Shown: positions 24,932-40,691, counted from the stretch's first letter. The stretch: DNA of 64,000 bases from Candidatus Microbacterium phytovorans (GCA_029202445.1 CP119321.1:2914001-2978000), one strand, 5' to 3'. Numbers and translations are program-made. Notes: generated by a model from the sequence alone, not told the origin.

Positions 24932-26638
24932 TCAGACCGCGATGTCGAGCTCGTTGCCGGGGATGGATGCCAGCAGGCGCCGCGTATACGGGTCGCGGGG
25001 GTTCGTGAAGATCTCCTCGCTGGAGGCGGCCTCCACGAGCTGACCGTCCTTCATAACGCACACGTAGTCGCTGATGAGGCGCACGACGGCGAGGTCGTGG
25101 GAGATGAAGAGATAGCTCAGGCCGTACTCCGACTGGAGGTCGCGCAGGAGCGTGAGGATCTGGTCCTGCACGAGCACGTCGAGCGCCGACACGGGCTCGT
25201 CGCACACGATCAGCTCGGGGTTGAGCGCGAGGGCCCGCGCGATCGCGACACGCTGGCGCTGTCCTCCCGAGAGCTCCGACGGGTAGCGGCGCAGCATCGT
25301 CTGGGGGAGGGCGACGTCGTCGAGGAGCTGCCGCACACGCGCGTCGCGCTCCTTCGCCGAGCCGCGCTTGTAGAAGTCGAGCGGCTCCGAGACGATGCGC
25401 TCGATCGTGAACATGGGGTTCAGCGACGAGTACGGGTCCTGGAAGATGGGCTGCACCTTCTGACGGAACTCGCGGAGCGCGCGACCCTTGAGCGTCGCGA
25501 CGTCCTGTCCCTCGAACCGGAGAGCACCCGACGTCGGCTCCACCACCTTCAGCAGCATCCGCGCCGTCGTGGTCTTGCCGGAGCCCGATTCGCCCACGAT
25601 CGCGACGGTCTCGCCGCGCGGGATCGCGAAGGAGACGTCGGACACCGCCGTGAAGTCCTCCTTCTTGCCGCGGATCTTGTACACCTTGGTGAGGTTCTCG
25701 ACCTCGACGATGTTGTCGACGCGGGCGGGCGCCGTGGCATCCCGTGTCGTCGGCGCGTCCGTGGCGGTGCTCTCCGTCGCCGGTCGGGCATCGGTGCGGA
25801 ACACCTCGGGCCGCAGGCGGGCGACCGCCACCGAGGGCGCCGCCTTCACGAGCGCCTGCGTGTAGGCGTGCTGCGGGTCTTCGAGGATCTGGCGCGCGGG
25901 GCCCTGTTCGACGATGCGGCCGCGGTTCATGACGATGACGCGGGCGGCGCGCTCGGCCGCGAGGCCGAGGTCGTGGGTGATGAGCAGGACCGATGTGCCG
26001 AGGTCGGTCGTCATGCGGTCGAGCTGGTCGAGGATCGTCTTCTGCACCGTGACGTCGAGGGCGCTCGTGGGTTCGTCGGCGATGAGGAGCCGCGGATTGC
26101 ACGCGAGTCCGATCGCGATGAGCGCACGCTGCCGCATGCCGCCGGAGAACTCGTGCGGGTACTGCTTCGCCCGCTCCGCCGCGTCGGGGAGCCCCGCCGC
26201 GGCGAGCGTCTCGACGACCTTGCGGTCGACGTCCTTCGTCGTCGCCAAGCCGTGCGCGAGGAGGGTTTCGGCGACCTGCGTCCCGATCTTCGAGACGGGG
26301 TTCAGGTTCGACATCGGGTCTTGCGGCACGAGGCCGATCTGGGCGCCGCGGACCTTCCGCATCCTCGACTCCGATGCGCCCACCAGCTCCTGCCCGTCGA
26401 GCGTGATGCTGCCCCGGACGACCTTGCCGTTGCCCGGGAGGAGGCCGATGACGGCCATCGCCGTGGTCGACTTTCCCGACCCGGACTCGCCGACGATCGC
26501 GACGGTCTCGCCGGCGGCGATCTCGAGGTCGACGGCCTCGACCGCGTTGACCACACCGCCCACCGTGCGGAAGTCGACGGCCATATCGCGGACCTGGAGG
26601 AGCGGCGTCGCTGCCGCCGGGCGGGTCTGGAGGGACAT
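24932..26638 (-). CDS. Fused double ATPase of a peptide ABC transporter (DppD-DppF type)
   Basis: The 568-residue protein joins two oligopeptide-transporter ATPases in one chain. Domain 1 has Walker A GESGSGKST at residues 50-58, signature FSGGMRQR and Walker B LLIADEPTSALD. Domain 2 has Walker A GESGSGKTT near 346, LSGGQRQR near 455 and LIVCDEPVSALD. Both carry the oligo_HPY-like tail after Walker B. The ATG at 26638 lies six bases after CAGGAT. The gene converges on the permease genes, so it has its own promoter. It most likely powers that importer, but could serve several. Confidence 0.93.
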   Translation of the reverse strand: MSLQTRPAAATPLLQVRDMAVDFRTVGGVVNAVEAVDLEIAAGETVAIVGESGSGKSTTAMAVIGLLPGNGKVVRGSITLDGQELVGASESRMRKVRGAQIGLVPQDPMSNLNPVSKIGTQVAETLLAHGLATTKDVDRKVVETLAAAGLPDAAERAKQYPHEFSGGMRQRALIAIGLACNPRLLIADEPTSALDVTVQKTILDQLDRMTTDLGTSVLLITHDLGLAAERAARVIVMNRGRIVEQGPARQILEDPQHAYTQALVKAAPSVAVARLRPEVFRTDARPATESTATDAPTTRDATAPARVDNIVEVENLTKVYKIRGKKEDFTAVSDVSFAIPRGETVAIVGESGSGKTTTARMLLKVVEPTSGALRFEGQDVATLKGRALREFRQKVQPIFQDPYSSLNPMFTIERIVSEPLDFYKRGSAKERDARVRQLLDDVALPQTMLRRYPSELSGGQRQRVAIARALALNPELIVCDEPVSALDVLVQDQILTLLRDLQSEYGLSYLFISHDLAVVRLISDYVCVMKDGQLVEAASSEEIFTNPRDPYTRRLLASIPGNELDIAV

Positions 26639-26644
26639 GCGACC

Positions 26645-26650
26645 ATCCTG
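26645..26650 (-). promoter_or_regulatory. Putative -10 of a leaderless promoter (double ATPase gene)
   Basis: CAGGAT on the minus strand, six bases before the ATG at 26638. Confidence 0.35.
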
Positions 26651-26722
26651 CCCCGCGGCGGGTCGCCGCGCACGGTCCGCGTCGCGGTCTTTACGCAGTC
26701 GTAACGCGCCGCCGCCGCCACA

Positions 26723-26754
26723 CTGTGCAGTCGTCACGCTGTGCAGTTGTCACG
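26723..26754. repeat. Two tandem 16-bp repeats upstream of the double ATPase gene
   Basis: CTGTGCAGTCGTCACG is followed at once by CTGTGCAGTTGTCACG and then a partial third unit (CTGTTT). A related GCAGTCGTAACG lies shortly before, near 26695-26706. They lie 85-116 bases upstream of the ATPase start and could be regulator-binding iterons. Confidence 0.55.
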
Positions 26755-26800
26755 CTGTTTGGCCCGATGCCTACGCCCGGGCTATGGGGCGAGGCGCCAG

Positions 26801-26891
26801 CATAACTCCGGAATCTCGGGCCCGCGTCGCCCACGGACGCTGCTGCGTCGCGTATCCGCGGCTGCCGGTCTCGCGGATCTCCGGAGTTATG
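26801..26891. repeat. 91-bp palindromic element with CATAACTCCGGA ends
   Basis: CATAACTCCGGA at 26801-26812 is inverted exactly as TCCGGAGTTATG at 26880-26891; the similarity continues imperfectly outside (GCGCC). The interior is GC-rich with several small dyads. The outer AACTCC/GGAGTT is shared with the element at 17657-17730. It ends 16 bases before the -10 hexamer of pxpA. Confidence 0.6.
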
Positions 26892-26907
26892 GCGGCGCGC
26901 GCGCCGG

Positions 26908-26913
26908 TACCGT
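26908..26913 (+). promoter_or_regulatory. Putative -10 of a leaderless promoter (pxpA)
   Basis: TACCGT ends six bases before the ATG at 26920. The matching -35 region would fall in the right arm of the palindromic element. Confidence 0.45.
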
Positions 26914-26919
26914 GGCCTC

Positions 26920-27675
26920 ATGGCGGTGATCGACCTCAACGCGGACCTCGGCGAGACCGTCGACGGCCGCCCCACGGCCGACGACGCGGCCATGTTCGCC
27001 GTCGTCTCGAGCGCGTCCATCGCGTGCGGCGGCCACGCCGGCGACGCCGCGTCCATGCGTGAAGCGGTGCGACGGGCCGGGCTCAGCGGGGTCGCCGTCG
27101 GGGCGCATCCTTCCTACGTCGACCGCGCCGGCTTCGGCCGCATCGCCCAGCGCGTCGAGCCCGCGACGCTCCGCGCACAGGTGGCCGCGCAGCTCGACGC
27201 GCTCCGGGAGTGCGGCGGAGACATCCGGTACGTCAAGCCGCACGGCGCGCTCTATCACGCGGTCTCGGCCGACGCCGGCGCGGCCGGCGCGGTGGCGGGT
27301 GCGGTGGCCGACCTGTCCGAGCGGCTCGGCCGCGCGGTGCCCGTGCTGGGGATGGACGGCGAGATCGTCCGTGCCGCAGCGGATGCCGGTCTCCCCTTCG
27401 TGCACGAGGCGTTCCTCGACCGGGGCTACCGGCCCGACGGCCGCCTCGTGCCGCGCACCGACCCGGGCGCGCTCCTCCACGACCCCGCGTTGGTCGCCGA
27501 CCGCGCGCTCCGCCTCGCTCGGGAGGGCGTCGTCGCGGCGGTGGACGGCACGCTCGTGCGCACGCCGGCGGCCTCGCTCTGCCTTCACGGGGACTCGCCG
27601 GGCGCCGTCGCGATGGCCCGGTCGGTGCGCGCGGCGCTGGACGCCGCCGGCGTCGAGGTGCGCTCCCCGTGGTGA
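26920..27675 (+). CDS. pxpA: 5-oxoprolinase subunit A (LamB/YcsF family)
   Basis: The 251-residue protein begins with the family hallmark IDLNADLGE. It continues with SIACGGHAGDAASMR, VGAHPSYVDRAGFGR and VKPHGALYH, whose Asp/His residues line the active site. With PxpB and PxpC it forms the ATP-dependent 5-oxoprolinase that converts pyroglutamate to glutamate in the cytoplasm. The last bases overlap the fused pxpBC gene (GTGA), so the three parts are made together. Together with the peptide importer upstream this may serve recycling of pyroglutamyl peptides. Confidence 0.95.
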   Translation: MAVIDLNADLGETVDGRPTADDAAMFAVVSSASIACGGHAGDAASMREAVRRAGLSGVAVGAHPSYVDRAGFGRIAQRVEPATLRAQVAAQLDALRECGGDIRYVKPHGALYHAVSADAGAAGAVAGAVADLSERLGRAVPVLGMDGEIVRAAADAGLPFVHEAFLDRGYRPDGRLVPRTDPGALLHDPALVADRALRLAREGVVAAVDGTLVRTPAASLCLHGDSPGAVAMARSVRAALDAAGVEVRSPW

Positions 27676-29243
27676 CGCCCACGCTGCACCCTTTCGGTGA
27701 AGCGGCGGTGCTGGCCGAGGTGGGTTCGCTCGAGGCCGTGCTCGACCTGCACCGGCGGCTGACGGCATCCCGCCCGCCCGGTGTCGTCGACGTCGTCCCG
27801 GCGGCTCGGACCGTGCTCGTCCGCGTCGATCCGCGGGTGCTCATGGTGGGTGCGGCCCGCGCGTGGATCTCGGCCGCGGCCGAGGCTGAGCGCGGGACGG
27901 ATGCCGTGGCGCCGCCGCCCGAGGTGGAGGTGCCGATCCGCTACGACGGGGCCGACCTCGCGGGCGTCGCGGCGGCGATCGGACTCGCCCCGGAGCAGCT
28001 CGCCGCCCGCCACGCGGATGCCCTCTGGAACGTCGCCTTCACGGGCTTCGCGCCGGGGTTCGGGTACCTGGTGAGCGAGGACTGGCCCTTCGACGTGCCG
28101 CGCCTGGCGACCCCGCGCACGCGGGTTCCCGCCGGTGCGGTCGGTCTCGCCGCGGAGTTCTCGGGCGCGTATCCGCGGGAGACGCCGGGCGGGTGGCAGC
28201 TGATCGGCACGACGTCGGCCACGCTGTTCGACCCCGATGCCGCGCAGCCCGCGCTCCTGTCGCCGGGCGCGCGCGTGCGGTTCCGGCGGATGCGCGAGCA
28301 GCTCTCGACGGCGGGTCCCGCCGCGCCGCGCACCGCGGTGCCCCCGCAGCCCGCGGTGCCCCCGCGCCCCACCGCGGCGACTCCGGCCGTGCGCATCGTC
28401 GAGCCGGGTCTGCGGGCGACGGTGCAGGACCAGGGCCGTCCCGGACACGCCTCGGAGGGCGTGTCCCCGTCGGGCGCCGCCGACCGGGCCGCTCTTCGCA
28501 CCGCGCTGCGCCTCGTCGGCACGGACGAGGGTGCCGCGGGGATCGAGGTCACGATGGGCGGCCTCCGAGCCGTGGCGCTCACCGACCTGTGGTTCGCCGT
28601 CGCCGGAGCGTGGGGGCCCATCCGAATCGATGGTCGCGACGTCGACCCCTACGCGGCGCAGCGCTGGCCGGCCGGTGCGGAGCTGCATCTCGATCTGTTC
28701 GCCCGCGGGGTGCGTGCCTACGTGGCGATCCGCGGGGGGCTGGAGGCGCCGCGCGCCGTGGGCTCGCGGTCGACCGATACGCTCGCGGGCCTCGGTCCGG
28801 CGCCGCTGCGGACCGGTGACGAGCTGGCGCTGGCGACGGATGCCGTGGCCCCCGTCCCGCCCGCCGACGTTCTGCCGTGGGGGCCGCCGGACGACGACGT
28901 GATCGAGGTCGAGGTCGCGCCGGGGCCGCGCGCGGACTGGTTCGACGAGGCGTCGCGGACCGCTCTGTTCACGACCGTCTGGTCGGTGTCGGGCGACGCC
29001 GATCGTGTCGGCATCCGTCTGGACGGTCCGGTCCTGCAGCGGACGCGGCCGGGGGAGCTGCCGAGCGAGGGGATGCTCCCGGGCGCCATCCAGGTGCCGC
29101 CGTCGGGCCGGCCGGTGATCCTCGGGCCGGATGGTCCGGTGACGGGCGGATACCCGGTCGTGGCGGTCGTGACCGACGCGACGCGCGACCGGCTCGCCCA
29201 GGCGCGGCCGGGCACACGCGTGCGGTTCCGCCACGCGCGGTGA
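27672..29243 (+). CDS. Fused 5-oxoprolinase subunits B and C (PxpB-PxpC; KipI-KipA type)
   Basis: The 523-residue protein contains two normally separate subunits. Residues about 1-215 are PxpB/KipI-like (NVAFTGFAPGFGYL and RVPAGAVGLA motifs). A Pro/Ala-rich linker follows at about 215-240. Residues 240-523 are PxpC/KipA-like (IVEPGLRATVQDQGRPGH, GVSPSGAADRAALR and QVPPSGRPVILGPDGP). Fusion of these two subunits is known in several bacteria. The start is one of two adjacent GTG codons (27669 or 27672); 27672 gives the common GTGA overlap with pxpA. It completes the 5-oxoprolinase complex. Confidence 0.93.
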   Translation: MTPTLHPFGEAAVLAEVGSLEAVLDLHRRLTASRPPGVVDVVPAARTVLVRVDPRVLMVGAARAWISAAAEAERGTDAVAPPPEVEVPIRYDGADLAGVAAAIGLAPEQLAARHADALWNVAFTGFAPGFGYLVSEDWPFDVPRLATPRTRVPAGAVGLAAEFSGAYPRETPGGWQLIGTTSATLFDPDAAQPALLSPGARVRFRRMREQLSTAGPAAPRTAVPPQPAVPPRPTAATPAVRIVEPGLRATVQDQGRPGHASEGVSPSGAADRAALRTALRLVGTDEGAAGIEVTMGGLRAVALTDLWFAVAGAWGPIRIDGRDVDPYAAQRWPAGAELHLDLFARGVRAYVAIRGGLEAPRAVGSRSTDTLAGLGPAPLRTGDELALATDAVAPVPPADVLPWGPPDDDVIEVEVAPGPRADWFDEASRTALFTTVWSVSGDADRVGIRLDGPVLQRTRPGELPSEGMLPGAIQVPPSGRPVILGPDGPVTGGYPVVAVVTDATRDRLAQARPGTRVRFRHAR

Positions 29244-29276
29244 CGCCCGGGGGTGGGCGCAGCCACAGCGGACTCA

Positions 29277-29282
29277 TAGAGT
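29277..29282 (+). promoter_or_regulatory. Putative -10 of a leaderless promoter (lipoprotein gene)
   Basis: TAGAGT ends seven bases before the ATG at 29290. The gap GGAGGGC could also serve as a short-spaced ribosome binding site. Confidence 0.4.
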
Positions 29283-29289
29283 GGAGGGC

Positions 29290-29877
29290 ATGTCGCGTCT
29301 GTCTCCCCTCGCCCTTCCGTTCGCCGCTGTCACGATCGCGGCCTCGCTCGCCCTCGCGGGGTGCACGTCGCCGGGCACGAACGGGCCGGCCGAACCCACG
29401 CCCATCTCGTCGGCACCCGCCGTCGAACCCGCCGACGGCGACACGATCAGCGGCACGGGATACAGCTTCGCGGTGCCCGAGGGCTGGGGCGACCCGGGAC
29501 CCATCGAGGGCTTCGACGCCGACAGCCTCGCCGCCGACCTCGACGACGCCGACGGCTTCGCGGACAACGTCAACGTGATCCTGTCGCCGGCGGGCAAGGT
29601 CGAGCTCGACCAGGTGGAGAGCGCCGGTCCCGGCGAACTCGAGGGCGGCGGCGCGACCGACGTGAGCGTGGAGCCGCGCGTCACGGTGGCAGGCGAGGAG
29701 GCTGCGCACATCTCCGCGAACCTCGCGTCCGGCGACACGTCCTACCTGATCGAGCAGTTCTACGTGAACAGCGACGACCAGACCTTCATCGTCACCTTCT
29801 CCTTCAGTCCCGACGTCGCGGATGTCGACCGCCAGGCCGTGACGGATGCCGTGCTGGCATCCTGGGCCTGGAGCTGA
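29290..29877 (+). CDS. Lipoprotein of unknown function
   Basis: The 195-residue product has a signal peptide with lipobox LALAGC (Cys25), so it should be anchored on the outer face of the membrane. A Pro/Ser/Thr linker (residues 28-50) precedes a folded domain that starts YSFAVPEGWGDPG. The domain resembles actinobacterial surface lipoproteins that share a PEGW motif and a C-terminal SYLIEQFYVNSDDQTFIVTF strand pair. No enzyme motif is visible. A GTG at 29281 would add three residues before the signal peptide. Confidence 0.8.
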   Translation: MSRLSPLALPFAAVTIAASLALAGCTSPGTNGPAEPTPISSAPAVEPADGDTISGTGYSFAVPEGWGDPGPIEGFDADSLAADLDDADGFADNVNVILSPAGKVELDQVESAGPGELEGGGATDVSVEPRVTVAGEEAAHISANLASGDTSYLIEQFYVNSDDQTFIVTFSFSPDVADVDRQAVTDAVLASWAWS

Positions 29878-29899
29878 CGCCGGGCGGCACCGGCGGCTC

Positions 29900-29940
29900 G
29901 ATGACGGGCCGTGCGCCCGGTCATCGCGCGGTTATACCGC
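29900..29940 (+). terminator. Probable terminator hairpins after the lipoprotein gene
   Basis: GATGAC-GGGC pairs with GCCC-GGTCATC (one bulge) from 29900. It is followed by the small dyad GCGGT-TAT-ACCGC at 29928-29940. They separate the lipoprotein gene from the rpoB promoter. Confidence 0.4.
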
Positions 29941-29968
29941 AGCGTACGCACTCGGTCAAGAATCCGAC

Positions 29969-29997
29969 TGGACATGGCGCGTCGCGCGGCCTATAGT
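29969..29997 (+). promoter_or_regulatory. rpoB-rpoC promoter
   Basis: TGGACA at 29969-29974 and TATAGT at 29992-29997 are separated by exactly 17 bases, a near-consensus housekeeping-sigma promoter. Transcription would start near 30004, leaving a 5' leader of about 150 bases. The leader includes a CCTGCA/TGCAGG stem around 30048-30087. Confidence 0.85.
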
Positions 29998-30157
29998 GGG
30001 TAGTTGCGCTCCCAATCCCCATGCCCTCATATGGTGGTCGGCTTGTGCCTGCAGCCCCGTCGCTTCGCGATGGCGCGTGTTGCAGGCTTGGAACGGGATG
30101 CGTTTCACCTGACGACAAGGAAAACCCGCCCTGCCCGGGCTCACGGAGGTAATCCCC

Positions 30158-33658
<3,501 letters not shown>

Positions 33659-33699
33659 CCCGGCCAGGCAACGAACAGAATTCCGACACAGGAGAATCA

Positions 33700-37575
<3,876 letters not shown>

Positions 37576-37672
37576 TTGAGGCGAGCGGAGAACGAGCTCG
37601 CTCGTTCGACCGAGCCGATTGAGGTTGTCGAGCGACGAAATCGCGAACATAACTGAGAGACGCGTCACCCGT

Positions 37673-37714
37673 GACGGAAGCCCCGCAGGACACACGTCCT
37701 GCGGGGCTTCCGTC
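37673..37714 (+). terminator. Intrinsic terminator of the rpoBC operon
   Basis: A 19-bp perfect stem with ACAC loop: left arm 37673-37691, right arm 37696-37714, followed by GTTT. It is the strongest terminator-like structure in the window. A smaller GAACGAG/CTCGTTC hairpin and sequence resembling the GTTGAGCGAG repeat lie between it and the rpoC stop. Confidence 0.85.
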
Positions 37715-37777
37715 GTTTCCGGTGCTTCTGCTGGCCGCCGCGCGGCGGGGCGCGAAGATCGATCGGATGCCGCGACG

Positions 37778-37783
37778 TACCGT
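37778..37783 (+). promoter_or_regulatory. Putative -10 of a leaderless promoter (membrane protein after rpoC)
   Basis: TACCGT ends six bases before the ATG at 37790. Confidence 0.45.
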
Positions 37784-37789
37784 GGAGCC

Positions 37790-38401
37790 ATGGCTCGAGT
37801 CGGCGGAAGGAACACGTCCCTGGCGTGGATCGTCGGTATCGTCTGCGCGGGCGTGATCGGCGTCCTCGCCTGGACGGCGGCGCCGCTGCTTCCCGGCGCG
37901 GCGCAGTTCGTCGGCGACCAGCTGAATCCGCCGACCTCCGACCCGGCTGCCGGCGAGGCAGGCGAGGCCGGAGACGGGGCGGACGGCGACCCGAGCGAGT
38001 GCCGCGACCTGTACGCGAACGCCCTGTGGACCTCGCTCGTATGGACTCCGGATTCGGTCCTCACGCCCTCGACCGATGCGCCTGCGTCGTCGGCCTCCGG
38101 CCTGCTCGACGCGCTCTCGCCGTCGGTGCGGTTCACGTGCGACTGGACGTCGGCCGACGGATCGATCTCGACGACCCTCGCCGATGTGCCGAAGGATGCC
38201 GGGGCGATCGCCACGACCGCGCTGCCGTCGCTCGGCTTCACCTGCGAGACGGTCGATGCCCGCACGCGCTGCGCGCGCGAGGACGACGGCACGCGGGAGA
38301 CGATCGAAACGGGCGGCGGCGTGTGGCTGTCCACCGTGCAGCACGACTGGCATCCCGCCAACTATGCGGCGCGCGTGGCCGAGCGGGTGTGGACCGACTG
38401 A
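37790..38401 (+). CDS. Membrane-anchored extracellular protein of unknown function
   Basis: The 203-residue product has one N-terminal membrane segment (residues about 10-32) and a Gly/Glu-rich linker. Its extracellular domain starts with a Cys in SECRDLYAN. The domain contains RFTCDW and GFTCETVDARTRC, so it probably holds two disulphides. The Cys spacing resembles that of the lipoprotein encoded convergently at 38405-39046, which suggests a common ancestor. No enzymatic motif is visible. It ends four bases before the stop of that gene. Confidence 0.75.
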   Translation: MARVGGRNTSLAWIVGIVCAGVIGVLAWTAAPLLPGAAQFVGDQLNPPTSDPAAGEAGEAGDGADGDPSECRDLYANALWTSLVWTPDSVLTPSTDAPASSASGLLDALSPSVRFTCDWTSADGSISTTLADVPKDAGAIATTALPSLGFTCETVDARTRCAREDDGTRETIETGGGVWLSTVQHDWHPANYAARVAERVWTD

Positions 38402-38404
38402 GCG

Positions 38405-39046
38405 TCAGCGAGACCAGAGCGCGGCGATGATCGCGCTCGTATAGCCCGCGGGGGCGAGGTTCGAGTACTGCGTGTCGACGATGATCCCGTCGCGGTAGTA
38501 CAACGTGCGGCCCTGCGTGACCGGCAGCGTGTCGTGCTCCCACGTGCGTTCGCAGCGGATGCCGTCGTCGGGCTCGTAGCATGTGTACCCCTCGTTGCCG
38601 AGGGCGAACAACGCATCGGTCGCTTCGCGGTAGGGCGAGAAGCCGATGACCGTCACGAGCCACGTGGCGGCTGCCCCGGGCTCCCCCCACGCGCAGACGC
38701 GGCTGCTGTCGGGGCGGATGCCGCCGCCCATGCCGGGCGCGTTGAGCGGCACCCCGTCGAGTTCGGCGAGCACGCTGTCGGTGAGGATCGCGCGGCAGTC
38801 GTCGGGGAGCGGCGTCGTCGAGGTGGACGGACCGAAGGGGAAGTCGGCCAGTACCGGCCCGGTCGGCGTGCTCGACGCCTCGGGCGTCGGTGCGGGCGAC
38901 GACGCGGATGGCGCGGGCGCGGGCGCCGCCGTGCACGCCGTGACGGCGAGGGCCGCCATCGCCACGAGACCGCCCAGGATGGCCGCACGCGCGCCCCGCG
39001 GGCGGCGGACGGACGGGGTCGGTGTCGTCGTGGTGAGACGGAGCAT
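38405..39046 (-). CDS. Lipoprotein of unknown function
   Basis: The 213-residue product has a signal peptide with lipobox LAVTAC (Cys38), followed by a Pro/Ser/Ala-rich spacer to about residue 65. The outer domain contains DDCRAIL, RVCAWGE and GYTCYEPDDGIRC. This matches the cysteine pattern of the membrane protein encoded at 37790-38401 on the other strand. ATG 39046 follows TAGGGT by six bases. Function is unknown; a ligand-binding or envelope role is plausible. Confidence 0.78.
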   Translation of the reverse strand: MLRLTTTTPTPSVRRPRGARAAILGGLVAMAALAVTACTAAPAPAPSASSPAPTPEASSTPTGPVLADFPFGPSTSTTPLPDDCRAILTDSVLAELDGVPLNAPGMGGGIRPDSSRVCAWGEPGAAATWLVTVIGFSPYREATDALFALGNEGYTCYEPDDGIRCERTWEHDTLPVTQGRTLYYRDGIIVDTQYSNLAPAGYTSAIIAALWSR

Positions 39047-39052
39047 TCCGAC

Positions 39053-39058
39053 ACCCTA
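39053..39058 (-). promoter_or_regulatory. Putative -10 of a leaderless promoter (lipoprotein gene)
   Basis: TAGGGT on the minus strand, six bases before the ATG at 39046. Confidence 0.45.
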
Positions 39059-39180
39059 CGCATCGGAGCCGACAGTCGCCTGGCAGACACGTCGGCACGC
39101 CTTCGCGTCGTCACGGATGCCGCGGGTTACGCTCACTGTCGAGCGGTGGCGCGCGCCTCCGCGTGAGGAGCACACCGGAC

Positions 39181-40101
39181 ATGAGCGATCCCCGCAACGG
39201 CCAGCCCGCGGAGCAGCCGACGCCCGCCGAAGAGCCGACCCACGTGGACGACGTCGTCGGCCGCGCCAACGAAGGACTCGCCGAGGCCGAAGCCGCCTCC
39301 CGTGACGCCGTGACTCCCGAAGAGGCCGCCGAGGCCCACCACGACCTGTCCTACATCGAGGCCGCCGGCCCCGAGCCGGAGACCGTTCGCGAGGAGCCCG
39401 CGGTCGCCACGTCGACGGCGGGTGCGACCGCCGCCGCCGAGACTGCGGTGGTCACGCCGAGCGAGCCCGTCGCCGCCCCGGCCGAGACGGTGGTCGCTCC
39501 CGCCGCCGTGGCCCCTGCCGCCGAGCCCGCCCCGCAGCCCATCTTCGTCCAGGCCCCGGAGGCGCCGCGTCCCCGCGGCAACCGCGGTGCGGCCGGCGCG
39601 ATCGGTCTGCTCGCCGCGCTCGTCTTCGCCGTGCTGTACCTGGCTGCCGCTCTCGGCTTCGGTGCCGCCGCGGGCGATGTCACGGCAGGCAACGTCGCGC
39701 AGGAGCTGACCGCCGCGGTCACCTCGTGGTGGTTCTGGGTGCCCGTGGTCGTGTTCTTCCTCGGCTTCTGGCTGCTCGGCGCGATCATCAACCGCGGCCG
39801 ATGGGGCCGGTGGGTCATCCTCGGCCTCCTCGTCGGCGCCGTCTCGTACGGCGGGCACATCCTCGGTCAGCTCTTCCAGGCGCCCTTCTGGACGCTGACG
39901 GCGAGCCAGGGTTCGGACATCGTCGAGGAGCAGCTGCTCGCCCCGCTCGCGATCGTCGCGTTCATCCTGGGCCGCGAGATCACGATCTGGTTCGGCGCGT
40001 GGGTCGCCGCGCGCGGTGCCCGGGTGACCGAGCTCAACACCGAAGCGCAGCGCGAGTACGAGCGCACTCTCGAGGCGGGCCCGCAGCTCCACCGCCTGTG
40101 A
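39181..40101 (+). CDS. Membrane protein with long acidic N-terminal tail
   Basis: I do not recognise a family. The 306-residue protein has a 130-residue cytoplasmic tail rich in Ala, Glu, Pro and Thr. Four membrane segments follow, at about residues 139-162, 183-203, 210-230 and 252-268. The C-terminus is short and polar. The ribosome binding site GAGGAG is about a dozen bases before ATG. It is followed after 13 bases by another small membrane protein, then by the T7SS-like genes, so it may head that transcription unit. Confidence 0.7.
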   Translation: MSDPRNGQPAEQPTPAEEPTHVDDVVGRANEGLAEAEAASRDAVTPEEAAEAHHDLSYIEAAGPEPETVREEPAVATSTAGATAAAETAVVTPSEPVAAPAETVVAPAAVAPAAEPAPQPIFVQAPEAPRPRGNRGAAGAIGLLAALVFAVLYLAAALGFGAAAGDVTAGNVAQELTAAVTSWWFWVPVVVFFLGFWLLGAIINRGRWGRWVILGLLVGAVSYGGHILGQLFQAPFWTLTASQGSDIVEEQLLAPLAIVAFILGREITIWFGAWVAARGARVTELNTEAQREYERTLEAGPQLHRL

Positions 40102-40114
40102 GTCCGGGGCGGCG

Positions 40115-40612
40115 ATGACGGGTGCGGGAGGGTCCCCGGACGGTGCGGGATCTTCCGTGCGGCCGGCTCTGGCCCTCGCGTTCACCGCGGCCGGGTTCGT
40201 CGCCCTGCTGATCGCCGGCTTCGGAATCGTCAGCCTGCTCACCGACACGGAGGTCATCGGCATCCCGGGCCTCGGCGCCGTGCCGGGGGCCGCCGCGTTC
40301 GCTGCCGCCACCGTCGCGTTCGCCGGGTTGACGTGGCTGTCGGTGCGGGTGCCGCATCCGTCGTTCGTCTCCGTCGTGGCCGTCATCGCGGGCGTCTTCC
40401 TCGTCTATCTCGCGGGCCTGTGGGTGGGGGCGCTGGTGACGGGCACGGATGCCGGACGTGCCACGGCGGCCGTCAGCGGCTTCGTCGGGAGTTCGTTCGC
40501 CGTGGTGCTCGCGGCATCCGCCGCCGTGTGCGCCTGGGTCGCGGTCGCTCTCGTGCGCACGCGTGCGTCGCGGCCGCGCTGGCCGTGGGAGGACGAGGAC
40601 GACGACCGGTGA
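40115..40612 (+). CDS. Small four-helix membrane protein
   Basis: The 165-residue product has four hydrophobic segments (about residues 17-43, 53-76, 83-108 and 123-147) and an acidic C-terminus (EDEDDDR). No family is recognised. It lies between a membrane protein and the first gene of the T7SS-like locus, on the same strand with short gaps, and could be part of that unit. Confidence 0.7.
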   Translation: MTGAGGSPDGAGSSVRPALALAFTAAGFVALLIAGFGIVSLLTDTEVIGIPGLGAVPGAAAFAAATVAFAGLTWLSVRVPHPSFVSVVAVIAGVFLVYLAGLWVGALVTGTDAGRATAAVSGFVGSSFAVVLAASAAVCAWVAVALVRTRASRPRWPWEDEDDDR

Positions 40613-40678
40613 GGCCCCGTGAGGGCGTGCGCCGCGCGCGGAACGAGGGAAATCCCACCCGCGCGGCCGTCAACAGGG

Positions 40679-40684
40679 GACAAT
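40679..40684 (+). promoter_or_regulatory. Putative -10 of a leaderless promoter (start of the T7SS-like gene group)
   Basis: GACAAT ends seven bases before the GTG at 40692; the ATG at 40683 would lie inside the hexamer. Confidence 0.4.
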
Positions 40685-40691
40685 GGTGCCC

